Positions 10,789 through 21,834 of a stretch of 64,000 nt of DNA are shown piece by piece; position 1 is the stretch's first letter, and every line of letters begins with the position of its first letter. The notes under the pieces were generated by a model that saw only the letters and a list, made by a program, of their open reading frames with translations, was not told where the DNA came from and did no database searches. Source of the stretch: Ischnura elegans (taxonomy: Eukaryota > Arthropoda > Insecta > Odonata > Coenagrionidae); assembly GCF_921293095.1 (NCBI RefSeq), contig NC_060246.1, forward strand, positions 16,262,001 to 16,326,000. The letters run 5' to 3'. Position numbers and translations under genes: made by a program.

Positions 10789-13630
10789 GTAAGAAATACA
10801 TATCGCGAGTTACACCTAAGAGAGAATGCTCATAATTAGGGACTCATTATGTAGGAGGTTGGTTGGTGTCTTTTGCAGATGCATTTCACTTGTTTTATCA
10901 ATTTTTCAGTTTACATTATCGTTGCCATATTATATAATCATTATCATTGCCATAATGGAATTACAAATGAACTTAATTGCAGAAAATCACTCCTCTTACT
11001 CCCTCCCTCACAAGAATGCAAATATATATTGTGAAAATGTACACTAAACATAAGGAGTGCATGCATTTATGTACAAACAAATTGTCTGTGCTCTGGATGC
11101 ACATATTGTTATATAGCTCCTATCTTATTATTTTTCAGGAGAGTATAATCATGTATCTGTATTTAATTCTGTTAGTTATTTTATAATGACCCTCATGATG
11201 AATTGAGTAAAAATCGTAACATAAGACCAAGAAAAAGATTCCAAAATTTTGCCATTATTGTCACAGTATTAGAACCCTTTTATTGACTTATTTAGCCGAC
11301 TTATTGCCTGCCGCAGTCCTTGGCACGGAGCCGTTCTTTCAATTAATTAGCAACATTTCAGATTTAAAAATTTTTCAACTACATACTTAATTTTATTTAA
11401 TACGTCTAGATTTTTTCCCAATTCTTAAGATATATCTACATCTTATAACCATAGATAGATTAAGGGGGTTTACATAAATTACAGCCGTTGAAAAGGCCAC
11501 AATCACGAAAAAAAGTGAAATAATTCGGGCCGATAAATGGGCCCCTGGGGGGCAGTTTTTGCTCAACCAGCGACGGTCGATATATCTGCCCGGTGGTAGT
11601 AAAAGGGTTAAATTATGATGCTTTTTATCCCATAACTGCCAATGAAACCCTTCTGATTTGTGCACTTTGTCCACATTTAACGAATATGCCTGTTATGTGT
11701 CCTCCATATCGAAAATTTCCCTCCTGTTGTGAAAAATTGTGGGAAAGGTTATGTCATTCACAAAGTTTCCATTTATTGCAATCTCCAGTATGTATCCATG
11801 TCTAATATTTCTCGTACCTAACCTTATGTGAAATATTGTATTTACAGCACACTCCCCATTATCCCAATGGCTAATGATGGGGAGAGACGGTATGAATAAT
11901 CAGAAAACACAGTCAATCCAAAATTTCACTTCAATGTCTTGTAATGTTCATAATTTACGTAAAGCAAACAATGTATTATTATTTATGCAGTTATTCTGTT
12001 ATTTAAGAGTGCTTCCCGGACTCATTGAGAGCTTTCTTCGCCAGTTCGCGATCTTTTTAGCGGCCATAACATGGTTGTACTCGTATTATTAATGCTCCAT
12101 GTAAGGCCTAGTTTCGAAAACCACACATCGGTGGCTGTGTGACCACGAATATAGATAAGTGGTTTGCATGAATGCTTCAAAACTACTGCTTGACGTCGGA
12201 AACTACACTGTCAGGTACCACACCACTTATTTGCGTCACGCACAAATTGGCCGGGTTGCAACTGCTGTGCGCCGCGTTTCCGTGATCACGGAGTGCAGTT
12301 GCGCACTTCGAGGCTTGGAAAACACAAGGTCTCTATTAACACACTTTTTTTCCTTTCTAATCATCTAGCAGTGAACGAATGAGTTTACCAAATATGTAAT
12401 TGCTTTCTAAACAGAGTGAGATAAAAAGTAATCATATTCCTTCCTAATTTCTTTTCCATTCCTAATATTCTGTGTGTATGTGTAATATTTCTCAGGATTG
12501 GATTTGAAAGGAAAAATGTAATTGTGAATAGTGATTAGCCAGTAGACAACCTTTTAGCAATAGAAGTCACTTTTTTTACTTCCACAGTAGGTTTAAAAAA
12601 ATTCAGACTGGTTTCTGCTGTTACCCTGTGATCAAGTACATAAAATATCAAAACATATGGTGAAGACAGTTTTATGTATGCTATGGTGGTTATTGGAGGG
12701 GGGTTCAGAGCGGGGCTTGGTAATGCCAGGAGGGGGAAGAGGTGGGGGAAACAAAGTTTATCATTCAGGATGTGGGGGTGGGAGTTTTGGGAGGGTGACG
12801 AGTAATAAGGGGGGGATGGGTTCGGAAAGGTTATGTCATTCACAAGGTTTCTGTTTATTACAATCTCCCGAATTTCCAAAGCATCCATCCTTCTTCCTTT
12901 CCTGCTAAAATGCAGTACATATTTCTGGTTTGAAATTGCTTTGGTGCCACATCTCCAAGAGGTTCCAGGCAAAGGCTGACAAATCGTCCTTTTTCCTCCA
13001 GCATGCCTTGTGTTCCCTCACCCTTGTCTTGAAGTTTCGTCCCATTTGGCCGATATAGCAAGAATCACAATTGTTACACTTAAAGTTATAAATACCAGAT
13101 TTTCATTTGCGTTCAATTACGTCTTTAGCATTATTTAACCATCTTCTCAAGGTGTTATTATTAAAGAATGCCTTGTATGTGTGTACTTATTTTTAGGCAT
13201 GGCTTGGGATACAACATTTGATTAAGGGCCCATCAAAGGTAATTTTCATCATTTGGTTGACATGTTAGGTTCAACGGGAAGCAAGGAACTTGAATAGGAG
13301 TAAGCAAATACATATTTAAACCTATCCTCACCATATTTTTTGATATCTTATGTATGTACATACTTGATAATGGCGCAACAGGTCGGAATTTTTAAATTAA
13401 ATTGTGGTAGTTAAAAAAATTGTCTTATATTGCTAATATGGAGCCCTTCCACCATGTACAAGCTTCAAGTTATGATTTAATTAGTAGACAACCATCTGTA
13501 CAAAATTGATGGTTGCAGCTTTGAATGCTGGCTCTGGTGAATGATTCTACTCTGTCAAATCTTTACATACATATTGCATAATATAATTACGTGCATAATC
13601 ACTTTTATATGCATTAAATTCCATTCTCAG
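10789..13630 (+). other. asp intron 4 (2.8 kb)
   Basis: Mostly unassigned AT-rich DNA. It holds a Penelope-like GIY-YIG fragment at about 12835-13100 on the minus strand, and at 11745-11780 a short block related to it. Confidence 0.55.
12835..13100 (-). mobile_element. Penelope-like element fragment, GIY-YIG endonuclease end
   Basis: Translating the minus strand gives a cysteine-rich segment FKCNNCDSCYIGQMGRNF followed by KTRVREHKACW and SAFAWNLLEMWH, then after frame changes MDALEIREIVINRNLVND. The CxxCxxCYIGQT-like start, 'R..EH' and the trailing helix match the C-terminal GIY-YIG nuclease of Penelope-like retroelements. Frames are broken and reverse transcriptase is absent, so this is a decayed copy. 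Confidence 0.6.
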
Positions 13631-13771
13631 GTACTGGAGGAGGAAGAGGAGCCTAAAGTTCAGCCACAAAATTGGAGGTTCAAAGAGCTGGTGAAGGAGC
13701 TTGAGTTGTCTCCATTGACCAAAGCTTCAGATAAGCGTAGCGGAAAATTATGTCATCAGTCTCCAGTGGAA
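13631..13771 (+). CDS. asp: asp exon 5
   Basis: 47 codons, acceptor ccattctcag, donor gtgagtcc, phase 0 at both ends; residues 314-360. An acidic start (VLEEEEEP) is followed by an amphipathic stretch (WRFKELVKELEL) and SPLTKAS, another proline-directed site. No known domain. Accepted because both splice sites are strong and phases agree with exons 4 and 6. Confidence 0.72.
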
Positions 13772-13989
13772 GTGAGTCCAGGAGTTTTAGTCTTTCAAAA
13801 ATAAATTTACCTGTGATGAAACACATGGGCAGGGATTCCCTGTCTGGATAAAAAGATATTTCTCAGCTCCCATCAACATTCTACACTCAATTCTTCCACT
13901 AATCTACTGTTTATGAATACTCATGCCCTATTTTGAATTTCAGTGGAACCTCTATCTAACGTTTTTCAGGGGGGTGGACAAAAAAAACA

Positions 13990-14280
13990 ATGAATGCGGA
14001 AAAACAATCAATTCAGGAATGTTTGGCTGGATTGCCTTTGTTCCAGGAACCGCAGGGTTTTTGCGAGTAATTATGGTATTCATGAAAGGATTCAAACAAG
14101 ATTTTAGCCGATTACAGGAGCATTAGTTCTATGTCGAAACACTTAGTTCATATTGTTGATTAGACTAATATCTCTTTCAAATGTCCTAAAGGAACATGCC
14201 ACCTCGCTGAAAAATGATTGCTCTCCACTCGGCATTTGCACTGCTATTATGGATTTCTATCTGATGTAAAAATTCTAGAG
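13990..14280. repeat. First copy of a duplicated segment
   Basis: Blocks such as 'gcgggaatgtttg...ggattgcct', 'tctctttcaaatgtcctaa' and 'tatggatttctatctgatgt' recur in the same order at 14375-14493 plus 15767-15925. The second copy is split by the pogo-like insertion. Divergence is substantial, so the duplication is old or represents two copies of one repeat family. Confidence 0.6.
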
Positions 14281-14493
14281 ATGGGTCGAATAGCAGATTT
14301 CTCGAACTCGAATATCGAATTCGAATATTAAATCATTGCTCAAACATTCGAATTTCAAATACCTCAAATACTAAACGATGAATGCGGGAATGTTTGACTC
14401 GGTTGCCTATGCAGCAGGCAACACAAGATTTTTGGGAGTAATTTTGATTTCCTTTAAAGGATTCGAACAGGAATTTAGCTGATTAATGGAATA

Positions 14494-15764
14494 CAGTGGA
14501 ACTTGGTTAGTACGTTCCTCCTTAGTACGTTTTCCTCCTTAGTACGACGATTTCTCTCCGTCCCGGTACCATCAGAACAAAATACAGGCAAAAGTATTTG
14601 GTTAGTACGTTTGAAAAAATTGCGATTTCCTGGTTAGTACGCTTAATTGCTAGCCGTGACGCAACCCGCAATTCGTTCTCCAGTATCTTCTTAAGGGTCG
14701 TAAAGCTCCGAATTCATGATTTAATTTATTATTACTAGCCATTAACATTCTTGCATTCATTCCACACATCTTTCTTCGCCCGTGATTTATTCAAATGCAT
14801 TTCTCAATTCTTATGACGTGATAAATAATCAAACATGGCCATTTATCAGGAATCAGTCTGACTATGCAAAACTGCAGCCAATGAGAAGCCCCAATTTTCC
14901 CCACCCCGAGCTCCTCACCTTCTGTTGCCTCTAGAGTGCCCACTGCGCACAAATTTCACGAGTGGGCAATTGTTGCTATTGCACGAGTTATCATGATGAA
15001 GAAATGAGTCTTATCCAATTCCCACTTTATCTAAAGCAGTACTGCATGACGTCAATGCTACGGAATACGTGCATATTTGACTACTGCTGCGGGAGCAGAC
15101 GATGCTCTGGATCTCCACACGAAGCTTAGCTTAAAAATACTTGGTCTCGGCACGAAAGCAGACGACATTAAACAAATTTTTAAAGTAAATTTCAACTGTA
15201 TAATATAAAATCTTCTTGTAATTACGTCGTATTCTAATAATCTTGCGTGTTATTATTCGATATATCGATCAATATGGCTTTATTCCAGAAGCGAATGTGT
15301 ACGGCTGTTGCCTTAATTTAAGGTTAATATAATTTTGTCCAATTTTTATGAAGTTTAAAAACAACCCGTTGACATACTCAGGGTTGTTGTTATATTCTCC
15401 GAGTATGCTGTGACAAAAAAGAAATGACTTAGCTTTACTTGTCCTCTTTCTATAAATACATATAGGATAAATCATGGGAGAAAGACGCCGTATTTCGTCT
15501 TCGGGAAATCTATGAAACATTGTGATTTTTATTCACATGGTATTGTTTTTCAATGTAGCGCCCATTTTCTTTATTTTAAAGGTTAAAAGAGTTCAGGAAG
15601 GCGATCCTACGAGAACTACCGATAGTAATTGTTATTATAACGACTTTTCCACAGATTGCAATTACCCCATCTACTATTTTTTACTTTCCTCGTTAGCACG
15701 TTTTCCTGGTTAGTACGTTCATTTTTTGTGGTCCCTTCAGAATCGTACTAAACAAGTTCCACTG
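14494..15764. mobile_element. 1.27-kb nonautonomous pogo/Tigger-like element, copy A
   Basis: Inverted ends cagtggaacttggttagtac / gtactaaacaagttccactg, flanked by TA on both sides (14492-14493, 15765-15766). These are features of Tc1/mariner-pogo elements. The subterminal regions repeat 'ttagtacg' many times. No transposase frame was found. A second copy of the same family at 18381-19689 lies in the opposite orientation. Confidence 0.82.
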
Positions 15765-16496
15765 TATTTTAATTTTATGGAAACAATTGGGCACATAGTT
15801 GATTCAACTAACATCTCTTTCAAATATTCTAAGGGGACACACCACCTCGCGAAAAATGATCGAATGCCGTCTTGGCATTTAGACTGCTACTATGGATTTC
15901 TGTCTGATGTGTACATTCTTATCTACCAAACGCCCTTTCAGCGGCACGCCCATCTGATACTCGGCTTCATCCAACTTCTTATTGTCAACAGGTAGCTCGC
16001 TTTACCCCCCACTCCTGCTGTCAAGTGCTAGCGGACAATCTGTGGCGTTTTGCAAAATACATGCACTTCTCCGCCGCATTTTCTTCAATTATTTTTAGTC
16101 CCATCTTTGGAAGTTCTCACGAGATAAGAAGATGAAATTCGAATTACTATCAGGGAGAAACCAAATATCCTGAGAAAATATCCCTTCGTCTGTGACAGTA
16201 ACAATAGAGATTTATTGCACAACTCATGAATTGTAACTTGATATATGTTTTCGGAAAAAAAATACGGCATCAACTTCCGAGAAGCTCTGCTGCTCATATT
16301 GAGTCTCCGTCGTATTTTGACATATATTTCCTCGCGTAAAATGCTTAAAGAAAGTCAAAAATGCGTCGCGTTTGGTCTTATTCCTTTTTAAATCACGCGC
16401 ACATTACTAATATTTCAATCCAATAAAGGTGTAAAATCAATTGCCGAAAGTCATTGTTAGACACCTTTTGGGCTAATAGGTGATTCATGCCGCAAT

Positions 16497-17045
16497 TGAC
16501 CTCCAGAAACTGGGAACTTTGAAGCAGGTAGGCTGAAAAAGGTCAGTGGGTGAGAAAAGGGGGGGCGCGAAACACGTTTCTGTTGTTCTCGTGTAACTTG
16601 ATTTTTTTTCGAAGCTAAGGTCTTCGTAATATGATCCCTGCGCGAGCTGGTACCTTTTTTATTTCAAATAAGAGGAAAGCCTCAGAGGGGGGGTAGTGTT
16701 GAATGGAAGGGGAAAGGGGATCTTGGGAAATGCGCTAATGTAACTATGCCACGGTGCTCATGCAGCAGTTGATCTCCAGAAATCGGGAACTTCGAAGCAG
16801 GTAGCCAGAAAAAGGTCAGTGGGTGAGAAAAGGGGGGAGGGCGTGAAACACGTTTTTATTGTTCTCGTGTAACTTGATATTTTTTCGAAGCTGAGGTCTT
16901 CGTAATACGATTCTGAGCTGGGACCTTTTGTTTGGTTTCGGAGAAGAGGAAAGGGTCAGAGTGGGTGAGGCGAATGCTGAATGGAGGGGGTTGGCGGATT
17001 GTGGGAAATGTCCTAATGTTGCTATCCCACGGCACTGAGGTTCTC
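16497..17045. repeat. Two-unit tandem repeat, 273-base period
   Basis: Starts 'ctccagaaactgggaacttt' at 16501 and 'ctccagaaatcgggaacttc' at 16774; both continue through 'ggtcagtgggtgagaaaagg', a G-run and 'cgaaacacgttt'. A related block occurs in inverse orientation near 32060-32160, so the unit belongs to a dispersed family. Confidence 0.75.
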
Positions 17046-17764
17046 CTGGTGGGGGAAACAGGGTATTTTCGGATTTTTTCACCGAATCATTTTCGGTTCC
17101 CCACATCAAACTCTTTTCACCGCTCTAATCCATGAATTTGATGTTGACATAAGGTTGTTTGTGTGTAAAAGTGCTCGTCGGCTCTAGCTTGGCCAGAAAG
17201 GGTTTAAAGTCAACGCATGGAATAGAGATTAAATAAAATATAAATTATCATCATGCAGCGTCTAGAAATTGTTTGAAAATAATTTGTTGAAATTATGCCA
17301 TGAAAAGCATTAGCTTTATTTCCAGGTATTACCTCTTTACATCGTCTCAATTTGATGGTGTTATTTTTACATACTGAGTTTGAGCAAGTTATGGTTTGAA
17401 AGTGACAGTCTCTACATGTATACTAGTCCATTGATTCCTTTAAAAACCATAGATCAATTCACCTTATACCCATTTGGTTTTTTTGAAATGCAATTATTAT
17501 GTATGTAATTTCCATTCAAATTTTCATCAATGCCAGTGTACATAATTAGATTCAAGCATGTTATTTGCTCTTGGAAAAGGAATGCATTTAGTTTGTACTG
17601 CTGATTGTGGGCTCATGTGAAATATTCGTCTCTTTCACTCCCTATTCTCGAAATTGCTTTATTGTGGTGGAGTCTTTATATAATTGCCACTGATCATTAT
17701 ATGTTTCAGCACTGTATTAAGTATGAATGTAAGTATCTAATGGGTACGTTTATTCCTTTTCAAG

Positions 17765-17975
17765 CGTTTGGGTGGTGAGAATGTCGCCATGGATGGAGGG
17801 TTGATGCCGAGTCAGTCGTCTCCAATCCACAGCAGTGCGGCCGTGACCCCCATGCACCGTCCCCCTCTCTGCTCACCGATTCTCCCGCACAACCCTCCGC
17901 CTCCGACTCTGAGTGATTGTAGCACTGCTTGGGGTGCCTCCTCAGCTGCTGGTTTCACTGAATATCATCATCAAG
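17765..17975 (+). CDS. asp: asp exon 6
   Basis: 211 bases, acceptor attccttttcaag, donor gtatttc, entering in phase 0 and leaving in phase 1; residues 361-430 plus one base. Proline-, serine- and histidine-rich (for example MHRPPLCSPILPHNPPPPT). Markedly more GC-rich than the surrounding intron. Its phase-1 exit matches the phase-1 entry of the IQ exon at 26896, giving Q-D-S-K at the join. This exon lies between two opposite-facing copies of the same transposon (14494-15764 and 18381-19689). Confidence 0.68.
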
Positions 17976-18054
17976 GTATTTCTGCCAAATGAAAGGTCTA
18001 GTTGTGAGACGAACTAACTATCCCTATACATCTGTTCTTTTCCTGTCACTGTAT

Positions 18055-18234
18055 ATACCGTATTTCTCCGAATATAGTCCCCCTCTGAGAATAGTAGCCC
18101 CCCCGCCCCCCTAATTTTGAGGCTTCAGTCTTGGGAAAAGTTAAAAAAATGTGTTCGAATATAGTCCTCCCCTTTACTTTTACCATGGGAATATTTGGAA
18201 AAAAAGAGGGGACTATATTCAGACACATACGGTA
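18055..18234. mobile_element. MITE of the 'gaatatagtc' family
   Basis: Inverted ends: taccgtatttctccgaatat at the left and 'gactatattcagacacatac' with 'ggta' at the right. The same family occurs at 18236-23703 (interrupted), 24216-24290 (fragment) and 60662-60836. Confidence 0.65.
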
Positions 18235-18251
18235 ACGTATTTATCTGAATA

Positions 18252-19836
18252 CAGTGACGTAACTATGGGGGGGGGGATGAGGGGATAGATTTCTCCCCTG
18301 CCCCAAAGCTTCAGAGAATTTAAAAAAAATATTGAATACTATTGTCTAGTTTTTACATATAATAACTGCATCTCCTTATACAGTGGAACTTGGTTAGTAC
18401 GTTTCTGAAGGGACCACGAAAAATGAACGTACTAACCAGGAAAACGTACTAACGAGGAAAGTAAATAATAGCAGTCGGGGTTATTGCAATCAGTGAAAAA
18501 GTCGTCATAATTACAATTACTATCGGTAGTTCTCATAGGATCGCCTTCCTGAACTCTTTTCACATTTAAAATCAAGAAAATGAGCGCTACCATGAAAAAC
18601 AATACCATGTGAATAAAAATCGCAATTTTTCATGGGCATCCCGGAGACGATTTCATGATTACGGCGTCTATCTCCCGTGATTTATCCTATATATATTTAC
18701 AGAACGAGGACGAGTGAAGCTCAGACAAGCGAAGACAAGTCATTTTTCTTTCTCACAGTGTACTCGGAGAATATAACAACAACCCGGAGTAAGTCAACTG
18801 GTTTTTTAAACATCATAAAAATTGGGCAAAATTATATTGACTTTCAAATTACGGCAACAGCCGTAGACATTCGCTTCTGGAATGATACCATTTCGATTGT
18901 AAAATCGATCGATATATCGACTGATGACACGCAAGATTATTAGATTACGACGTAATTACAAGAAAATTTTATATTAAACAGTTGAAATTTACTTTCAAAA
19001 TTTGTCTAATGTCGTCTGCTTTCGTTCCGAGATCAAGTATTTTTAAGCTAAGCTTCGCATGGAGATCCAGAGGATCGTTTGCTCCCGCAACAGTAGTCAA
19101 GTAAATACGCACGATGTCGAGTTTATGGAGCAGCACTGCTTTAGATAATGTGGGAATTGTCTAATACCGTTAAGACTCATTTCTCTCGTGCAATAGCAAC
19201 AATTGCCCACTCACGAACTTGGTGCGCAGCAGTGGGCACTCCCAAGCGCTCCAAAGGCAACAGAAGGTGAGGAGCTCGGGGTGGGGAAAATTGGGGCTTC
19301 TTTTTGGCTGTAGTTTTTCATAGTCAGACATTCCCGAAAAATGGCCGCATTTTATTATTCAGCACGTCACAAGAATTCAGAAATGCATTTGGATAAATTA
19401 CGGTAGAAGAAAGAGATGTGGAATGAATGGAAGAATGTTAATGGCTAATAATAATAAATTAAATCATGAATTCAGACGTTTGCGACCCTTAAGAAGATAC
19501 TAGAGAACGAATTGCGGGTTGCGTTACGGCAAGCAATTGAGCGTACTAACCAGGAAAGCGCAATTTTTTCAAACGTACTAACCAAATTCTTTTGCCTGTA
19601 TTTTGTTCGGATGGTACCGGGACCGAGTGAAATCGCCGTACTAAAGAGGAAAACGTACTAAGGAGGAACGTACTAACCAAGTTCCACTGTACTTAAATTT
19701 TTGGTGCCAAAATGATGTAAAATGCATTTCCAGGTTCCATTTTTCAAAAATTTTCCATTTGCCTGCAGGGATGGGGTCACCACCCCAAGCCATCCCATCC
19801 CCCCACCCCCAAAGCATATTCCTAGTTGCGCCACAG
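18252..19836. mobile_element. hAT-type MITE with 8-bp target duplication, interrupted by pogo copy B
   Basis: Starts cagtgacgtaact and ends agttgcgccacag, flanked by tctgaata at 18244-18251 and 19837-19844. An 8-bp duplication and CAG ends are hAT features. Without the nested 1.3-kb element the unit would be about 275 bp. No coding sequence. Confidence 0.78.
18381..19689. mobile_element. 1.31-kb nonautonomous pogo/Tigger-like element, copy B
   Basis: Same inverted ends as copy A (cagtggaacttggttagtac ... accaagttccactg) with TA on both sides (18379-18380, 19690-19691). The internal sequence is the reverse complement of copy A along its length with moderate divergence. It sits inside the hAT-type MITE. 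Confidence 0.82.
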
Positions 19837-19972
19837 TCTGAATATAGTCATGCCTTTTTTTCCAAAAATGCCCACAGTAAAAGTAGATAGGGGAGCAGTG
19901 GCATAGCCTAGGAGGAGTCCGGGGGGTCAGGACCCCCCCCTCCAATATAAAAACACAATTACTTTCCCTGGT

Positions 19973-21556
19973 GTCGAAAACGAAAAAACGAAATGTGTCC
20001 ACTTCCATCGTAAGCGGGCACATGTTCCTCTACCAGAACTTCGCCTGAGCGGCCGAATTCTACCTTATACGGATTCAGCCCGCTTTCTGGGTTTGATTTT
20101 TGACCGCCGCCTTAATTGGCGTGAGCACATTGAGTTTTTAAAAAACAAATGTTTGAAAGTTTTAAATATCCTGCGATATCTATGTAATTACTCGTGGGGT
20201 GCCGATTGCTCCACGATGTTTTTATTGTATAGAGCATTGGTGCGCTCGAAATTAGACTATGGATGTTTTGTTTACTCCTCTGCCCGTGAAAGCTATTTGA
20301 GACCTTTGAACACGGTTCACAATGCGGGGCTTCGATTGGCAATTGGAGCTTTCAGGACTTCTCTGGTCTTGAGTGTTTACTCAGATTCTGGGGAGCCCCC
20401 TTTGACTGCACGCCGAAACATCCTTATGTGCAACTATGTTGCTAAAATTCTAACAATGAGAGGGCACCCTAGTTTTAATATTATTTTTAAACCACGCTTT
20501 ATTAATATTTTAAACAGGCGGCCTAGGGCAACTAGACCCCTAAGTATTACTTTTAATAATTTTATCCTGGACAGTGAGTTTATACTCCCAGAAGTGTACC
20601 CCATTGGGAATTCGGAAAATGCACCTTGGCAGGTACCTTTTCCACAAGTCAGCTTTGTCCTCCACAAAAATCAAAAATCTTTGACAACTGCCGCGGAATA
20701 CCAGCATAGCTTCAAGGAAGTAATGCACCGCCACCCCGACTTCATTCCTGTTTACACGGACGGATCGAAGTCAGAGTGTGCGTGCGGGTGTGCAGTGATC
20801 TCGTCTCACCATGGAACCCTCAAGGCCAAGCTCAGTCCGCTGTGTAGCGGCTATACGGCAGAACTGTTCGCCATAAAGATGGCTCTGGATGGTATTAAGT
20901 ATAGCAACGCGTCCTTTATGGTCTGCAGCGACTCCATGAGCGCCCTACAGTCCATTTCCAGTTTTTCTCCCTGTCACCCAATCGTCCAGGAAATTCAAAA
21001 TAGACTACTTTCCCTTGCTCGGAAAAAAGTGAAAATCCGTTTTCTGTGGGTTCCTGGACATGTGGGTATTGCTGGAAATGAGAAGGCCGACTCGGCCGCG
21101 AAGGCAGCCAGCGAGGACGACGTTGCTGATTCTGTGCTGATACCATATGAAGATTTGAAGGCGACCACAAAAAAGATAGCCTTAGAAAAGTGGAAAGAGA
21201 CTTGGCGCTCTCTTACCGGAAATAAACTGCGCGCAATCAAGCCGGTAATCTCAGCGTGGCCCACGTCTGTCAGGAGGAATCGCAGGGAGGAGGTCGCAAT
21301 CGCACGATTGAGAATTGGGCACTGCGCTCTGACCCACTCGTACCTCTTCACCGAAGAGAGAATTCCACCCCTATGTGATGTTTGCGACTCTCCCATTACT
21401 GTGAGACATCTCCTGACAGAATGTGAGAAATACCGCTCTGTGCGCCATCGGCTGAACATCGGAGGAGACCTAGGGCACATCCTAGGAGACGACCCTGATA
21501 GTGTCAGCCGAGTGATAAAGTTTTTAATAGAGACCGGGCTAATTAACAGTGTTTAA
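19973..21556 (+). CDS. LINE ORF2 C-terminus: RT thumb, RNase H, zinc motif
   Basis: The frame is open from the truncation point, giving 527 residues. The N-terminal part (RFLGLIFDRRLNWREHI ... LDYGCFVYSSA) is the RT thumb. RNase H follows with its acidic residues in VYTDGSKSE, TAELFAIKMAL, CSDSMSALQ and WVPGHVGIAGNEKAD. The end has a C..C...H...C motif (CDVCDSPITVRHLLTEC). RNase H after RT points to the I/R1/Outcast group. The lack of stop codons over 1.6 kb suggests a fairly recent insertion, but with no RT core or endonuclease it is dead. Confidence 0.88.
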   Translation, partial: VENEKTKCVHFHRKRAHVPLPELRLSGRILPYTDSARFLGLIFDRRLNWREHIEFLKNKCLKVLNILRYLCNYSWGADCSTMFLLYRALVRSKLDYGCFVYSSARESYLRPLNTVHNAGLRLAIGAFRTSLVLSVYSDSGEPPLTARRNILMCNYVAKILTMRGHPSFNIIFKPRFINILNRRPRATRPLSITFNNFILDSEFILPEVYPIGNSENAPWQVPFPQVSFVLHKNQKSLTTAAEYQHSFKEVMHRHPDFIPVYTDGSKSECACGCAVISSHHGTLKAKLSPLCSGYTAELFAIKMALDGIKYSNASFMVCSDSMSALQSISSFSPCHPIVQEIQNRLLSLARKKVKIRFLWVPGHVGIAGNEKADSAAKAASEDDVADSVLIPYEDLKATTKKIALEKWKETWRSLTGNKLRAIKPVISAWPTSVRRNRREEVAIARLRIGHCALTHSYLFTEERIPPLCDVCDSPITVRHLLTECEKYRSVRHRLNIGGDLGHILGDDPDSVSRVIKFLIETGLINSV

Positions 21557-21719
21557 ATTCCAACCTTTTTTATAATTTGACAACCCCTTTTATTTCAAAA
21601 CTTTTATGAATGTTTAAATGTTTTTTTTAATGCATCTTTTAAAATTTTTGTTTTTATAGATTGTCTGTGGTGCAAATGACCTTAGTTGTCGAGGCACCCT
21701 AAACACAAATACTACTACT
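19973..21719 (+). mobile_element. 5'-truncated I-like LINE with 12-bp target duplication
   Basis: Flanked by actttccctggt at 19961-19972 and 21720-21731. The 5' end is cut inside reverse transcriptase. The 3' UTR is short and ends in a tact repeat (aaatactactacta), as expected for target-primed insertion of an I- or Jockey-type LINE. It landed in a MITE within asp intron 6. Confidence 0.88.
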
Positions 21720-21834
21720 ACTTTCCCTGGTAAAAGAAAAAAATGAAAAATCATGAATTTACTAAATACTCAACAAATGAAGTTTTTTCAATTATGAAAA
21801 CTGTTAAAATTACTTTAAAACCCTCTACTAAGTA

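Larger units (their letters stand above)
13772..17764 (+). other. asp intron 5 (4.0 kb)
   Basis: Contains a duplicated segment (13990-14280 and 14375-15925) interrupted by a 1.27-kb pogo-like element, and a two-copy tandem repeat of 273-base period (16497-17045). The last 700 bases before exon 6 show nothing recognisable. Confidence 0.6.
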
